Shown in pieces: positions 25,407-34,399 of a stretch of DNA of 64,000 nucleotides. Positions within the stretch are counted from its first letter, which is position 1. Every line of letters starts with the position of its first letter. Source of the stretch: an uncultured Prevotellaceae bacterium (GTDB taxonomy: Bacteria; Bacteroidota; Bacteroidia; Bacteroidales; Bacteroidaceae); contig OMZE01000032.1 of assembly GCA_900315455.1 (NCBI GenBank), positions 1 through 64,000 on the forward strand, given 5' to 3'. The translations under genes and the position numbers were made by a program. The notes under the pieces were generated by a model that was given only the letters and a program-made list of their open reading frames with translations, did not search any database and was not told the origin of the DNA.

Positions 25407-25574
25407 CAGCAAATTAGATGTCAGAAATTGTTGTGTCCGTATGCGCACACGAGTATTTCTAAGCTAAATACCACTTCGCCGGAACGCACAATTTAAGGGA
25501 AATCAAAGGCACCAATATCCTGCCAATCAACTAGAATCGAGGAATTTTATATATAAACTTAAATAATTTAAATT

Positions 25575-27344
25575 ATGAGAAAATTTACAAAAGGTTTATT
25601 ATTGACGTTTATCGCTTCGGCGATGAGCTTCGGAGCTTATGCCCAGGAGACTGAAATCGGAGATCCTGATCAGCAAGAAGAAATCGCTGGAGCTGCTATC
25701 GACGGCTACTTCCGCATTATCAATGTCGGTTACCAACAAGCCAAGAAATTCCAGAGTGGTGTGATGTACATCTCGCAGAAGACCACAGCACAGCCTGAGC
25801 TGAATTCCGACGAGGCTATCACCGAGCCAGGTACCGTGATGTACTTGAAGGCTATCGACATGACCTCGATGCCTGAGAACATTGGCAAGTATGAGGATGT
25901 GTACGAAGGTGACCTCGAGGTGCTCAACCTCCGTTCACAAGGTGTTGACGCAGCCAAGGCTGTGTATAGCCCATTAGTAGCTTTCCTGAGACAAGGCTTC
26001 TTGGATGGTCTGGCATTTGCCAATCTGCCAACACAGGAGAACTGGAAATTCAAAGATGCTGAAATCCAGTCAATCGTAGAAGCCATGTTCGAGAAGATGA
26101 AGATGTTCATGGAGCCCACGAAGACTGACGCTGGCGACGAGGCATGGTATCTGAAGAGCACCACTCCAAGCACCCAGCCGCTGGTAGACGCCCTTACTGA
26201 AAAAGGTATCGAATTGGATGTTCAAGGCCAGACTCCTACGGATTGGGCATGGAACAAACTGGTTTGGGCTGCATTGAGCTACTACCAGAGCATCGGATCG
26301 ACTCAGCTTTACGACCAATGGTACAACTATGTTGCTTTTGAGGATCGTATCCACATGGGTCATACCTACTATCTGATTGGTGGACGTGTTATCACCGACT
26401 TGAAGACCTATCAGAGACATGATGCTGGCGCACAGGAGTACATCAGCTTCGCCAACAACAACAAGTACTATACCATCGATGGCTTCTTGCCTGAGATTGA
26501 AGTGGCCAACGAGGCTGGCGAATTTGCTAAGTGGATTCTTGAGCCTATCGTTGAGGGTACCGATGTGAGCAATCGTCATGACTATTTCGCTGTGAAGAAC
26601 GGTGTGCAAGGATACAACGAGGATCCTATTGACGGTGTGAAGAAGATCTACACCACTATCTACACCGACTTCCCAATGAAGTTAGTGGACAATGGTAACA
26701 ATACTGTAAAGGCTTGGGGCTTCCGTAGCGCTCCCAAAATTCTCGATGGTGTAACAGTAGATGACAAGCCAGTTGCTGGTTATCTCGTAGCTGAGCCAAT
26801 TGAAGGCGTTATTCCTGCCCGCACTCCTGTTGTAGTAGAATGCACCACAACTGCTCGTGAGACCAACCTGCTGCAGCCAACCTTTACTCCGCTGGAGGAA
26901 GATAAGGATGCCCCTGTTGGCGTATCTGTACTGAGTGGTATCTTCTTCAAGCAGGCTTTCGACAAGAACAGCCAGTCTGGTGTAGATCCTGAAGATGTGT
27001 TCGAATACTACAAGATGCCTCTCGATCCTCAACCCACTCTCGTTGCAAGAAAGAACGTGCGTGTGTTCAACAAAGTCGAGGCTTACAACCCCAACCCCAT
27101 TGGCTTCTACAAGTACAACGGCACCGCTATCCTTCCCAACAAGGCATTTATGATTCTCGACAGCAGCATGGCAGAGGCCAACATCTTCATTGTTGACGAG
27201 GATACCTTCAACGCCCTTGGTATCGAAGAGGTTGCTACAACATCTCAAGAGAACAACACCATCTACGACATTCAGGGTCGTGTTGTCACCAATCCTACAA
27301 AGGGTCTGTATATCGTGAACGGCAAAAAAATGGTTATTAAATAA
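25575..27344 (+). CDS. Secreted protein with T9SS-like C-terminal tail (cassette 1)
   Basis: A 589-residue exported protein of unknown function. Signal peptide MRKFTKGLLLTFIASAMSFGAYAQ. The middle-to-C-terminal part (about residues 355-560) resembles the protein at 29171: IYTTIYTDFPMKLVDNG against YYTTLYTAFPYQCLDG, and VIPARTPVVVECTTT against KVPAKTAVILECTGT. The end IYDIQGRVVTNPTKGLYIVNGK is like the sorting tails of type IX-secreted or surface-attached Bacteroidales proteins. The micropeptide gene follows after 19 bp and shares the transcript up to the terminator at 27569. Confidence 0.75.
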   Translation: MRKFTKGLLLTFIASAMSFGAYAQETEIGDPDQQEEIAGAAIDGYFRIINVGYQQAKKFQSGVMYISQKTTAQPELNSDEAITEPGTVMYLKAIDMTSMPENIGKYEDVYEGDLEVLNLRSQGVDAAKAVYSPLVAFLRQGFLDGLAFANLPTQENWKFKDAEIQSIVEAMFEKMKMFMEPTKTDAGDEAWYLKSTTPSTQPLVDALTEKGIELDVQGQTPTDWAWNKLVWAALSYYQSIGSTQLYDQWYNYVAFEDRIHMGHTYYLIGGRVITDLKTYQRHDAGAQEYISFANNNKYYTIDGFLPEIEVANEAGEFAKWILEPIVEGTDVSNRHDYFAVKNGVQGYNEDPIDGVKKIYTTIYTDFPMKLVDNGNNTVKAWGFRSAPKILDGVTVDDKPVAGYLVAEPIEGVIPARTPVVVECTTTARETNLLQPTFTPLEEDKDAPVGVSVLSGIFFKQAFDKNSQSGVDPEDVFEYYKMPLDPQPTLVARKNVRVFNKVEAYNPNPIGFYKYNGTAILPNKAFMILDSSMAEANIFIVDEDTFNALGIEEVATTSQENNTIYDIQGRVVTNPTKGLYIVNGKKMVIK

Positions 27345-27363
27345 TTAAAGCCCAATTTGAATT

Positions 27364-27543
27364 ATGAAGAAACAATATATCAACCCGGTTTGCAAGGTGA
27401 TGACCTTGTCTTTGAAGAGAAACGTTATGGACGAATTGCTGGGCAACACCTCAATCATTCCCGTTGGTGGAGTGCAGGGTGATGGCGAGCAGGATAAAGG
27501 TGTCGACGACATGTGGGCATCAAAGAGTAACGTTTGGGACTAA
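27364..27543 (+). CDS. Micropeptide, MKKxY...SKSxVWD family (cassette 1)
   Basis: A 59-residue frame: MKKQYINPVCKVMTLSLKRN, then VMDELLGN, a Gly/Asp-rich stretch, and the end WASKSNVWD. It aligns with the 68-residue peptide at 31186: both have MKKxY(I/L)xP, a hydrophobic V/L run, V(M/L)(D/E), PVxG and SKSxVWD. No signal peptide or membrane span. The leader-then-variable layout recalls peptide precursors, but no modifying enzyme is next to it. Real gene status is supported by its position directly before a terminator and by its paralogue. Confidence 0.7.
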   Translation: MKKQYINPVCKVMTLSLKRNVMDELLGNTSIIPVGGVQGDGEQDKGVDDMWASKSNVWD

Positions 27544-27568
27544 TAATCAAAAGATTATCCTACATAAT

Positions 27569-27599
27569 AAAAAGGTGGCATTTCTTGCCACCTTTTTTT
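27569..27599 (+). terminator. Intrinsic terminator after cassette 1
   Basis: AAAGGTGGCA - TTTCT loop - TGCCACC followed by seven T; 25 bp after the micropeptide stop. Confidence 0.9.
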
Positions 27600-27641
27600 A
27601 TACAAATTTCGACCATCAATATCGTACCATATCATCGCAAC

Positions 27642-28856
27642 ATGACGCAACATCAGCAATACTCAGTAATCCGTCTGTTCATTTCCATCGCATTGTTTCT
27701 TACGAGTATACCCACATATAGCGTGGAAAGCCAAAAGGAACTCAACGACAGCAGCGATTTCGTAAAGGCTAGTGTGATAGTAAGCAGCCCTACCGATATC
27801 ATCTATTCGAGTATGGGGCACTGCGCCCTACGTATGGAATGTCCGTCTGAAAATCTCGACTACTGCTTCTCGCTGGAGATGAATGCCCAACCCGGCGATT
27901 ATTTGAAATTTTTCAATGGCGATGCTGACGCGTCCGTTCGAGCCATCCCAACATCCGACTATATCTCCGAATACCAAAAAGATGGTCGTGGCATCAAGCA
28001 GTACGAGCTCAGCCTCACCCATCACGAGAAGCAACTGCTTTGGAAGAATCTCGACGAGGAGATGATGAAGCCACCTCACCTGAAATTCAACTACCTGAAC
28101 ACCAACTGCGTGATGATGGTCATCATCATGGTGCAGAACGCACTCATCAGCGAGCACATTGACTATGGCCAACTCCCCTGGTATGCCACCACCAACAATG
28201 GCGACTGTGTGCGTCATCTCACCGGCAGCACACCATGGTACGAGTTTCTCTATATCACCCTGTTTGGTAGCAACTGCGACGACTATTTCGCCCTGGAATA
28301 CCGCTTGAGTCCCTTATCACTCATCGAGGTGTTCAGCAATGCTCAAATCGTGGACGACAGTGGCGCACGCCGCCCGCTATTCAAGTCTGTACCCATCGAA
28401 CTGGCTCATCAGACCCATTTCGTGGAAGCCTGTCCCATCACTCCTCGCATCCTGTTCTCTGTACTTCTAGTCATTGTTGTTCTCATCACCATCGGCGAAT
28501 GGTGCTGGGGTTGGAAGAAAGCCGCCAAGGTGCTCGATGCCCTACTCCTCACCATACAGTTTCTCGTTGGTCTGGCGCTAACCTACACATCGACAGTATC
28601 CCATCTATTTGTCACCCGATGGAACTGGTACCTCATTCCCTGCAATCCCCTACCCCTAGTTATCCTCCTTTGTCTGGGCAGGAAGAGAGACTTCGGGAAA
28701 ATCTATCTTTACTACACCATCATTTTAGTACTCTTCATTCTTGCCACTCCCCTCTCATCGCAACTCGACATCGACCACCAGCTCGTTGTGGCCATGTTTG
28801 CCGTGCGCACGTGCAGCAAATATCTGCAATATAGGAAATCTGTGGAAAAGAAATAA
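27642..28856 (+). CDS. DUF4105-family exported/membrane protein
   Basis: A 404-residue protein. N-terminal signal segment (VIRLFISIALFLTSIPTYS), then a DUF4105-like region with SSMGHCALRM (conserved GH) and LNTNCVMMVI (conserved NC), residues suggestive of a papain-like His/Cys pair, though enzymatic activity is not established. The C-terminal ~130 residues carry about four membrane spans (ILFSVLLVIVVLITIG, ALLLTIQFLVGLALTYTS, LPLVILLCLG, IYLYYTIILVLFILA). ATG 27642 starts the signal segment; an upstream in-frame start at 27534 would include terminator codons. It sits between two secreted-protein/micropeptide cassettes. Confidence 0.72.
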   Translation: MTQHQQYSVIRLFISIALFLTSIPTYSVESQKELNDSSDFVKASVIVSSPTDIIYSSMGHCALRMECPSENLDYCFSLEMNAQPGDYLKFFNGDADASVRAIPTSDYISEYQKDGRGIKQYELSLTHHEKQLLWKNLDEEMMKPPHLKFNYLNTNCVMMVIIMVQNALISEHIDYGQLPWYATTNNGDCVRHLTGSTPWYEFLYITLFGSNCDDYFALEYRLSPLSLIEVFSNAQIVDDSGARRPLFKSVPIELAHQTHFVEACPITPRILFSVLLVIVVLITIGEWCWGWKKAAKVLDALLLTIQFLVGLALTYTSTVSHLFVTRWNWYLIPCNPLPLVILLCLGRKRDFGKIYLYYTIILVLFILATPLSSQLDIDHQLVVAMFAVRTCSKYLQYRKSVEKK

Positions 28857-28861
28857 AATTT

Positions 28862-29030
28862 GAAGTTTCGCATTCGCTCAACTTTAGGAGTTCAGGAGTT
28901 CAGGAGTTGCAGGAGTTCAGACAATAGCCCGAATTCACCTCGACGGGCTCAATGGCTGTTAGATTGTGGTAATGTCTGAACTCCTGAACTTCTGTCACTT
29001 CCGAACTCCTATCAACTTGATAAAGTGGAG
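28862..29030. repeat. GAACTCCT-family element, complete two-armed copy
   Basis: Best type copy. Left end GAAGTTTCGCATTCGCTCAAC, left arm of GGAGTTCA/GGAGTTGCA words, ACAATAGCCCGAATTC, loop CACCTCGACGGGCTCAATGG...GTGGTAATG, and right arm TCTGAACTCCTGAACTTCTG...CGAACTCCT ending ATCAACTTGATAAAGT. The two arms are reverse complements, so the element can form a long hairpin. Confidence 0.9.
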
Positions 29031-29101
29031 TAAAAATGCAACCAAATGGTGCACGAAAGCAAAATTATTCATTCAAAACGTGCTGTCTCAGTATTTTTTA
29101 T

Positions 29102-29109
29102 TACCTTTG
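29102..29109 (+). promoter_or_regulatory. -7 box for cassette 2 secreted protein
   Basis: TACCTTTG; the leader to ATG 29171 would be about 55 nt, which excludes the upstream in-frame start at 29036. Confidence 0.65.
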
Positions 29110-29170
29110 CACCAAATTGGAAATTGAGAACATAACTCGTTTTACGTCCATCATAATTCAACAAATAAGA

Positions 29171-31003
29171 ATGAAATCATCCCTAACGAAACGTCTTCTG
29201 ACAATGTTAGCTCTGGTCTGTGTTTACAGCTACCAGGCCTTTGCTGCTGGCACCACATTCTATTATAGCATCGATGCAGAGGCGAAACCCACAGGATATG
29301 GAAAGGTGTATGTGTCAATGACCGAAGTGAGTCCTACTGACGACCAGTACAAAGCCTACAAAGGCACAGGTATCCAGAATTACACTGTAGGAGCCACTGT
29401 ACAAGCAGTGACACTTACCGCATATCTCTATGCAAAGCCCGAAGAAGGCTATATGTTTACCCATTGGGCACAAGAGAATCTCAACAATGGAGCAGAGACC
29501 ACAATCAGCTATTCGAGATTTACAACCGATATCGTGACCACAGCCTCCACTGTTGAAGACGAAGCCAGACAAGTGAAATACAATGCCCACTTCGCCAAGA
29601 TAGGCAAAGTGTATCCAATATCTTCCGATGAAGGTCTTGGTGCAGTAAGCATTGACATTCCGGAGAATAAAATTGGCGACGTAGTCACACTGACGGCTCA
29701 CCCAGACAAATTGATAGGAAGGTTTTTAGGTTGGCGTTTCGGCAATTCTTCCACGCTAACCAAGGAGAATCCTTACACGTTCAAGGTAACAAACAGCACA
29801 GCCGGCACCTATACGGCCGTCTACGAATCGAAAGAGACAGAAACGAAAGGCATCTACTGCTATGTGCGCAACAAAAGCAGCAAACGCCTGCTTGGAGTGA
29901 GTGGTTCTTCAGAAAGCACACTCGCTGCCAGCCAACGACAATTCAAAAATTCTCTGATGATGGTCGACCGTAACAATGCTCGTGCACACAGTCTTCCCTC
30001 ATTGGTCATCAAAGTAGTTGGAAACTCTACTCAGACAGGAGCCCTTGAAGGCGTGGAGATGTTCTCGCAAGGAATTTCGACAAGAGACATTGGTCACATG
30101 ACCTTCAGGGTAGAGAAAAAATACGATGGCAGCTACTATATCTTCGGCAGTTACGATGGATTCACTGGCTATATCAATGACAGAGGTGATACCACCCGAC
30201 CCTACGAATTTATTGGCAATGTGCGTACTCCTTCGCTTTGGAATAGATATGAAGAATTAGACTACGCTCAGTGGTATCTCGACATCATCGACGAGGAGAA
30301 TCCTGACAACTACTTCGGAGCGATGCCCGACCCGAATTGCAAGAAAGGTGCCAAATACTACACCACACTCTATACCGCCTTCCCCTACCAGTGTCTCGAC
30401 GGCGTGAAAGCCTATACCATCGACAAACTGGATGAGAACGGACAGCCGCATCTGGCAGAAATCAAGAGCGGTAAGGTGCCGGCCAAAACAGCCGTTATAC
30501 TTGAGTGCACAGGCACACAGCCCATCGACAACCGACTGATGCCCCTTTCAGAGGACATCGACCCCATCACCACTCCCAACCTGCTGAAAGGCGAGATCTG
30601 GCTTGATGACGAGAGCGGCGACGAGGCCAACTACCGCACCCTCTTCGACCCCTCCTACATGCGTATTCTGGGCGACTATGGCAGATTCTATAACAAGAAC
30701 GTGACCGACCCCATCAGTGGCAAGGTGCTCACCTATATCGCCAACAACACCTGCTATCTGGACCTGAGCGGTGAGGAGGATCCAGCCGAAGTGCTTGAGT
30801 TCACCACCCAGGAGGGTGTGCTGAAAGGCGATGCCGATGGCAATGGCCTGGTCAACATGATGGATGTGACCACCGTGATCAACTACATCCTGAGCAAGCC
30901 CGTTACCAAGTTTGTATTCAACAATGCCGACGTGAACGACGACAAATTAATCAACATGAACGATGTCACGGGAATCATCAATATCATCCTTGGCAGAAAG
31001 TAA
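29171..31003 (+). CDS. Secreted protein with InlB-like repeats and dockerin-like tail (cassette 2)
   Basis: A 610-residue exported protein of unknown function. Signal peptide MKSSLTKRLLTMLALVCVYS.. to AFAA. Residues about 30-230 hold bacterial-repeat (InlB_B-like) motifs (AYLYAKPEEGYMFTHW, LTAHPDKLIGRFLGWRF). Residues about 380-540 are shared with the cassette 1 protein. The C-terminus has two dockerin-type calcium loops, GDADGNGLVNMMDVTTVINYIL and ADVNDDKLINMNDVTGIINIIL. Such dockerin-like ends occur in non-cellulosomal Bacteroidales surface proteins. ATG 29171 is chosen for the signal peptide and the promoter at 29102. Confidence 0.75.
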   Translation: MKSSLTKRLLTMLALVCVYSYQAFAAGTTFYYSIDAEAKPTGYGKVYVSMTEVSPTDDQYKAYKGTGIQNYTVGATVQAVTLTAYLYAKPEEGYMFTHWAQENLNNGAETTISYSRFTTDIVTTASTVEDEARQVKYNAHFAKIGKVYPISSDEGLGAVSIDIPENKIGDVVTLTAHPDKLIGRFLGWRFGNSSTLTKENPYTFKVTNSTAGTYTAVYESKETETKGIYCYVRNKSSKRLLGVSGSSESTLAASQRQFKNSLMMVDRNNARAHSLPSLVIKVVGNSTQTGALEGVEMFSQGISTRDIGHMTFRVEKKYDGSYYIFGSYDGFTGYINDRGDTTRPYEFIGNVRTPSLWNRYEELDYAQWYLDIIDEENPDNYFGAMPDPNCKKGAKYYTTLYTAFPYQCLDGVKAYTIDKLDENGQPHLAEIKSGKVPAKTAVILECTGTQPIDNRLMPLSEDIDPITTPNLLKGEIWLDDESGDEANYRTLFDPSYMRILGDYGRFYNKNVTDPISGKVLTYIANNTCYLDLSGEEDPAEVLEFTTQEGVLKGDADGNGLVNMMDVTTVINYILSKPVTKFVFNNADVNDDKLINMNDVTGIINIILGRK

Positions 31004-31071
31004 AAATCATAGAAAAATCAACTTTGTCGTAAAATAAAGGTCAATTTTTTTGCCACGACTGATTTTTTTTA

Positions 31072-31079
31072 TAAATTTG
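31072..31079 (+). promoter_or_regulatory. -7 box for micropeptide gene 2
   Basis: TAAATTTG, giving a leader of about 100 nt to ATG 31186. It shows that this peptide can be expressed apart from the large protein. Confidence 0.55.
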
Positions 31080-31185
31080 CATCGAAAAGTGAGGATTGAT
31101 TGAATTGTGAAATACTCTCGGCTGAAAAACAATACGAGGGTCCATTCAAACAAAGAATAAAATAATTATTAAAATATTTACCATC

Positions 31186-31392
31186 ATGAAAAAAGAGTAT
31201 TTGAAGCCAGAGGCAATTTACGTAGACATTGAACTCTACAATTCTGTACTTGAGAATCCTATGGGAACTCCCACCTCCGAGCCTGTAGAAGGCAACACTG
31301 GTGTATGGGATGACGCATACGATAGACTTCCCTCCAGCAAGAGTGTTTGGGACGAGGAAGCTAACAAGGCCGAGGCTGACGAGAAATTCTAA
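31186..31392 (+). CDS. Micropeptide, MKKxY...SKSxVWD family (cassette 2)
   Basis: A 68-residue peptide: MKKEYLKPEAIYVDIELYNS, VLENPMG, PVEGNTGVWDDAY, then SSKSVWDEEANKAEADEKF. Paralogue of the 59-residue peptide at 27364; it differs by an extra acidic tail after VWD. No signal peptide, very acidic C-terminal half. Located 182 bp after the large secreted protein gene with its own promoter box, and followed directly by a hairpin terminator. Function unknown. Confidence 0.7.
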   Translation: MKKEYLKPEAIYVDIELYNSVLENPMGTPTSEPVEGNTGVWDDAYDRLPSSKSVWDEEANKAEADEKF

Positions 31393-31399
31393 ATGATTG

Positions 31400-31441
31400 T
31401 TTTGGATGACGAATACCAAATGGTATCCGTCATCCAAAATC
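31400..31441. terminator. Bidirectional terminator between micropeptide 2 and menE
   Basis: TTTTGGATGACG/CGTCATCCAAAA with inner ATACCA/TGGTAT pairs; it includes the last codons and the stop of menE. Confidence 0.85.
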
Positions 31442-32398
31442 ATTTACAAAACGTTTTGGCTTACCTGTCTCCGTAAGAGGCAGTTTCTCTACAGAATAAA
31501 TTTTTCGAGGTCGCCAATATTTTGGGAGGACATTGCCAATAATGTCTTCCAATAATTTTTTATCCCTCTTCTCAACCACAAGGACAAGGATTTCACCGAA
31601 CTTTTCGTCCTTCTCCTTGCCCACAAAAAAGGGTGCGTCGATATAGGGCTGCAGTCTTTCTTCTACCTCCTCGGCCTGTATCTTCACGCCACCACAGCAC
31701 ACCACATTGTCTTTCCGGCCCAGCACCATGAAGCGCTTGCCATCATCGTGCAGGCGCACCACATCATTGGTATGCAAGGGGTGCGGACAAATCAAGGGAG
31801 CGTCGATCGTCAGGCATCCGTCGTTGTCTTGACCGATGTCCACTCCCTCAAGCGGTGTATACCAAGAATCCGGCTGAGGGCCGTTCAGGCGACGCATGGC
31901 CACATGCGAGAGCGTCTCGGTCATGCCATAGGTGCTCCAAACGGGATTGGGCAAGCAGGCCAGTTCACGGGCCAGCGAATGGCTCACCGCCCCGCCTCCG
32001 ATAATCAGTTGCCCCACCTTCTTGAGCCGTTCCTTCTCCTCTGGCACCATGAGTGTGTCGTAGACTTGCAATGGCACCATGGCGGCGAAATCGATGGGTG
32101 TATCCCCCACCCCTGCGTCAGCAAGCGGATGGCCGGATGGCTCCACCGCCACCAGCCTCAGGTTGCCCACCAAAGCCCTTACCACCATCATCTTGGCAGC
32201 GATATAATCGAGCGGCATGCAGAGAAGTGCCGTCTGTCCAGAGTGCAGACCAAGGAACCGCAAGGTCATCCTCGCACTGGCCTCCATTCTGCGTTTCTCC
32301 ACACGCAGCAGTTTCGGCGCACCTGTCGACCCACTGGTTTTCACAACGATGCTGTCATCATCGTTATGCCATTCGTCAAGGAATTCCTCGAGTGTCAT
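31430..32398 (-). CDS. menE: O-succinylbenzoate-CoA ligase
   Basis: Adenylate-forming ligase of menaquinone synthesis (OSB to OSB-CoA). At 322 aa it is short for the superfamily, but that is usual for Bacteroidales MenE, which lacks much of the N-terminal domain. P-loop TSGSTGAPKLL, motif STYGMTETLSHVAMR, hinge region VLGRKDNVVCCGGVKIQAEEVE, and the C-terminal lysine segment LTETGKPKR. Last gene of the men operon, 13 bp after menC. Confidence 0.92.
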   Translation of the reverse strand: MTLEEFLDEWHNDDDSIVVKTSGSTGAPKLLRVEKRRMEASARMTLRFLGLHSGQTALLCMPLDYIAAKMMVVRALVGNLRLVAVEPSGHPLADAGVGDTPIDFAAMVPLQVYDTLMVPEEKERLKKVGQLIIGGGAVSHSLARELACLPNPVWSTYGMTETLSHVAMRRLNGPQPDSWYTPLEGVDIGQDNDGCLTIDAPLICPHPLHTNDVVRLHDDGKRFMVLGRKDNVVCCGGVKIQAEEVEERLQPYIDAPFFVGKEKDEKFGEILVLVVEKRDKKLLEDIIGNVLPKYWRPRKIYSVEKLPLTETGKPKRFVNDFG

Positions 32399-32411
32399 CT
32401 ATGTGTTTCTG

Positions 32412-33440
32412 CTAAAAATCAGGATTATACCACAGTTTTTCTCCCTCGATGTGAAGGGGAGACTCGATATTGTCGGTGAAAAGTTGTCCGGTGCCCAACC
32501 CTTGTGGGGCATGGAGCCCGTCGGGGTAGACCTTTGCGGTGAACTGGGCGATGGCGTTCAGCCCGACATTGCTCTCAAGCGCACTGGTTATCCAACTTCC
32601 TATACCTTTCTGCCGGGCCAGCGCTATCCACTCCTCACTTCCCCTCATGCCTCCATGGAGCGAGGGTTTGAGGATGATGTACTGTGGACGGATGGTGTCG
32701 AGCAAGTCAGTTTTCATTTCATGACTGTTCACCCCGATCAGTTCCTCGTCGAGGGCTATCGGTATCGGCGTGGTCTTGCACAGGCGTGCCATCTCATGCC
32801 ACTGGCGCTGACGGATGGGCTGCTCGATGGAATGGATGTCGTAGGGGGCCAACTGGCGCAGTTTGTCCATGGCATCCAAGGGCGAGAAGGCGCCATTGGC
32901 ATCCACCCTCAGTGTCATCACTTGCGACGAGAAGCGCTGTCGCAGACTCTTGACGAGGGCGAGTTCGCTGTCGAAGTCGATGGCACCGATTTTCAGTTTC
33001 ACGCAACCGAATCCCTGGTCGATTTTCTCCTCCATACGCCGCCGCATCTCCTCGAACGACCCCATCCATACCAGTCCGTTGATGGTGATGCCCTCCTCGC
33101 CCCGTGTGAAGGGCGTATCGAAAAGCACGTCGCCATTTCTCAGACTGAGGAGTGCCGTCTCCAGTCCAAAAAGCATCGACGGGTATGGACGCAGCAGCGC
33201 ATAGGGTATCTCTCCCGTACGCTCCACCACATCACACATCTCGCGGAGCACACGCTCATAGTCGGGAATGTCGTCGCAACTGAGTTTGGGCAAGGGAGCG
33301 CACTCCCCCACCCCCACGCATTCGGGCTTGCTCTCGTCGGTAGCATGGAGCATCCACGAGGTGCGTGTGGTGTATGTCCCACGCGAGGTGCCTGCCGGTT
33401 GCCGGAAATGAAACAACCGCTTCTCTATCTGTATTCTCAT
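32412..33440 (-). CDS. menC: o-Succinylbenzoate synthase
   Basis: Enolase-superfamily dehydratase making OSB from SHCHC. It has 342 aa from ATG 33440 (MRIQIEKRLFHF). Catalytic residues visible: KxK in CVKLKIGAID, metal ligands in RVDANGAF, SIEQPI and ALDEELIG, and the second lysine in IILKPSLHGG. The frame extends into the upstream 9-bp-word array and menB, which is not credible. The array (33460-33530) fills the menB-menC spacer. Confidence 0.92.
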   Translation of the reverse strand: MRIQIEKRLFHFRQPAGTSRGTYTTRTSWMLHATDESKPECVGVGECAPLPKLSCDDIPDYERVLREMCDVVERTGEIPYALLRPYPSMLFGLETALLSLRNGDVLFDTPFTRGEEGITINGLVWMGSFEEMRRRMEEKIDQGFGCVKLKIGAIDFDSELALVKSLRQRFSSQVMTLRVDANGAFSPLDAMDKLRQLAPYDIHSIEQPIRQRQWHEMARLCKTTPIPIALDEELIGVNSHEMKTDLLDTIRPQYIILKPSLHGGMRGSEEWIALARQKGIGSWITSALESNVGLNAIAQFTAKVYPDGLHAPQGLGTGQLFTDNIESPLHIEGEKLWYNPDF

Positions 33441-33459
33441 CGTTGTAGTTATTAGCCCT

Positions 33460-33530
33460 AAAAGGACCTTAAGGACCTTAGAGTCTTTAAAGACCTTAGG
33501 GTTTTTAGAGTCTTTAAAGTCTTTAGAGTC
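33460..33530. repeat. 9-bp-word array inside the men operon
   Basis: Units GGACCTTAA, GAGTCTTTA, AAGACCTTA and AAGTCTTTA, the same family as at 11022 and 15340. It lies within the 106-bp menB-menC spacer, so it is presumably transcribed. Confidence 0.85.
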
Positions 33531-33546
33531 CACCAAGTGGTCTGTA

Positions 33547-34368
33547 TCACGGCATCTTGGGATATTTCTTGAAATCGGGTTTCCGTTTCTCAAGGAATGC
33601 CTTTCCGCCCTCCTGGGCCTCGTCGAGGAAATAGTAGAGCATGGTGCAGTCGCCGGCCAATTGCTGGATGCCAGCCTGACCGTCGAGTTCGGCATTCAGT
33701 CCGGCCTTGATCATCCTGAGCGCCATCGGACTGCGCTCCATCATGGTCTCGGCCCATTCCACGCACTCGTCCTCCAGTCGCTCGAGCGGCACCACCTTGT
33801 TCACCATTCCCATGCGCTCTGCCTCCTGAGCGGTATACTGCCGGCACAGGAACCATATCTCGCGGGCCTTCTTCTGTCCCACGATGCGTGCCAGGTAGGA
33901 GGAGCCGAATCCGGCGTCGAACGACCCCACCTTCGGTCCGGTCTGTCCGAAGATGGCATTCTCGCTGGCGATGGTGAGGTCGCACACCAGGTGCAACACA
34001 TGTCCGCCACCGATGGCATATCCGTTCACCATGGCAATCACTGGTTTGGGCAACCGCCTGATCTGCATCTGCACATCGAGCACACTCAGCCGGGGCACGC
34101 CCTCGTCGTCCACATATCCCCCACGGCCCTTCACATGCATGTCGCCACCCGAGCAGAAGGCCTTGTCGCCGGCTCCGGTGAGCAGCACCACACTGATATC
34201 CTGCGCCTCGCGGCAGTAGTTGAAGGCCTGAGAGAGTTCGAGCGTGGTCTTCGGGGTGAAGGCGTTGCGGTATCTCGGGCGGTTAATGGTGATTTTGGCA
34301 ATCCCATTGTATTCTTCGAAGAGGATTTCATCGAAATCCCTGATTTTCTTCCATTCTCTTTGTGCCAT
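33547..34368 (-). CDS. menB: 1,4-Dihydroxy-2-naphthoyl-CoA synthase
   Basis: Crotonase-fold enzyme closing the naphthoquinone ring (OSB-CoA to DHNA-CoA). It has 273 aa from ATG 34368 ([19 protein letters not shown]). Oxyanion-hole and active-site motifs: [53 protein letters not shown], then [18 protein letters not shown]. An upstream in-frame start overlaps the end of menD and is not used. Confidence 0.96.
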   Translation of the reverse strand: MAQREWKKIRDFDEILFEEYNGIAKITINRPRYRNAFTPKTTLELSQAFNYCREAQDISVVLLTGAGDKAFCSGGDMHVKGRGGYVDDEGVPRLSVLDVQMQIRRLPKPVIAMVNGYAIGGGHVLHLVCDLTIASENAIFGQTGPKVGSFDAGFGSSYLARIVGQKKAREIWFLCRQYTAQEAERMGMVNKVVPLERLEDECVEWAETMMERSPMALRMIKAGLNAELDGQAGIQQLAGDCTMLYYFLDEAQEGGKAFLEKRKPDFKKYPKMP

Positions 34369-34399
34369 ATTGAAATGATGTTGATGATGTTTCGCTGGT

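Larger units (their letters stand above)
28857..29170. other. Gene-free gap: repeat element plus promoter
   Basis: Almost entirely the two-armed repeat (28862-29030), then the cassette 2 promoter (29102-29109) and leader. Confidence 0.8.

Noticed and set aside
33440-33695. N-terminal extension of menC
   Set aside because: It would translate the 9-bp-word array and overlap menB; ATG 33440 gives the family start.
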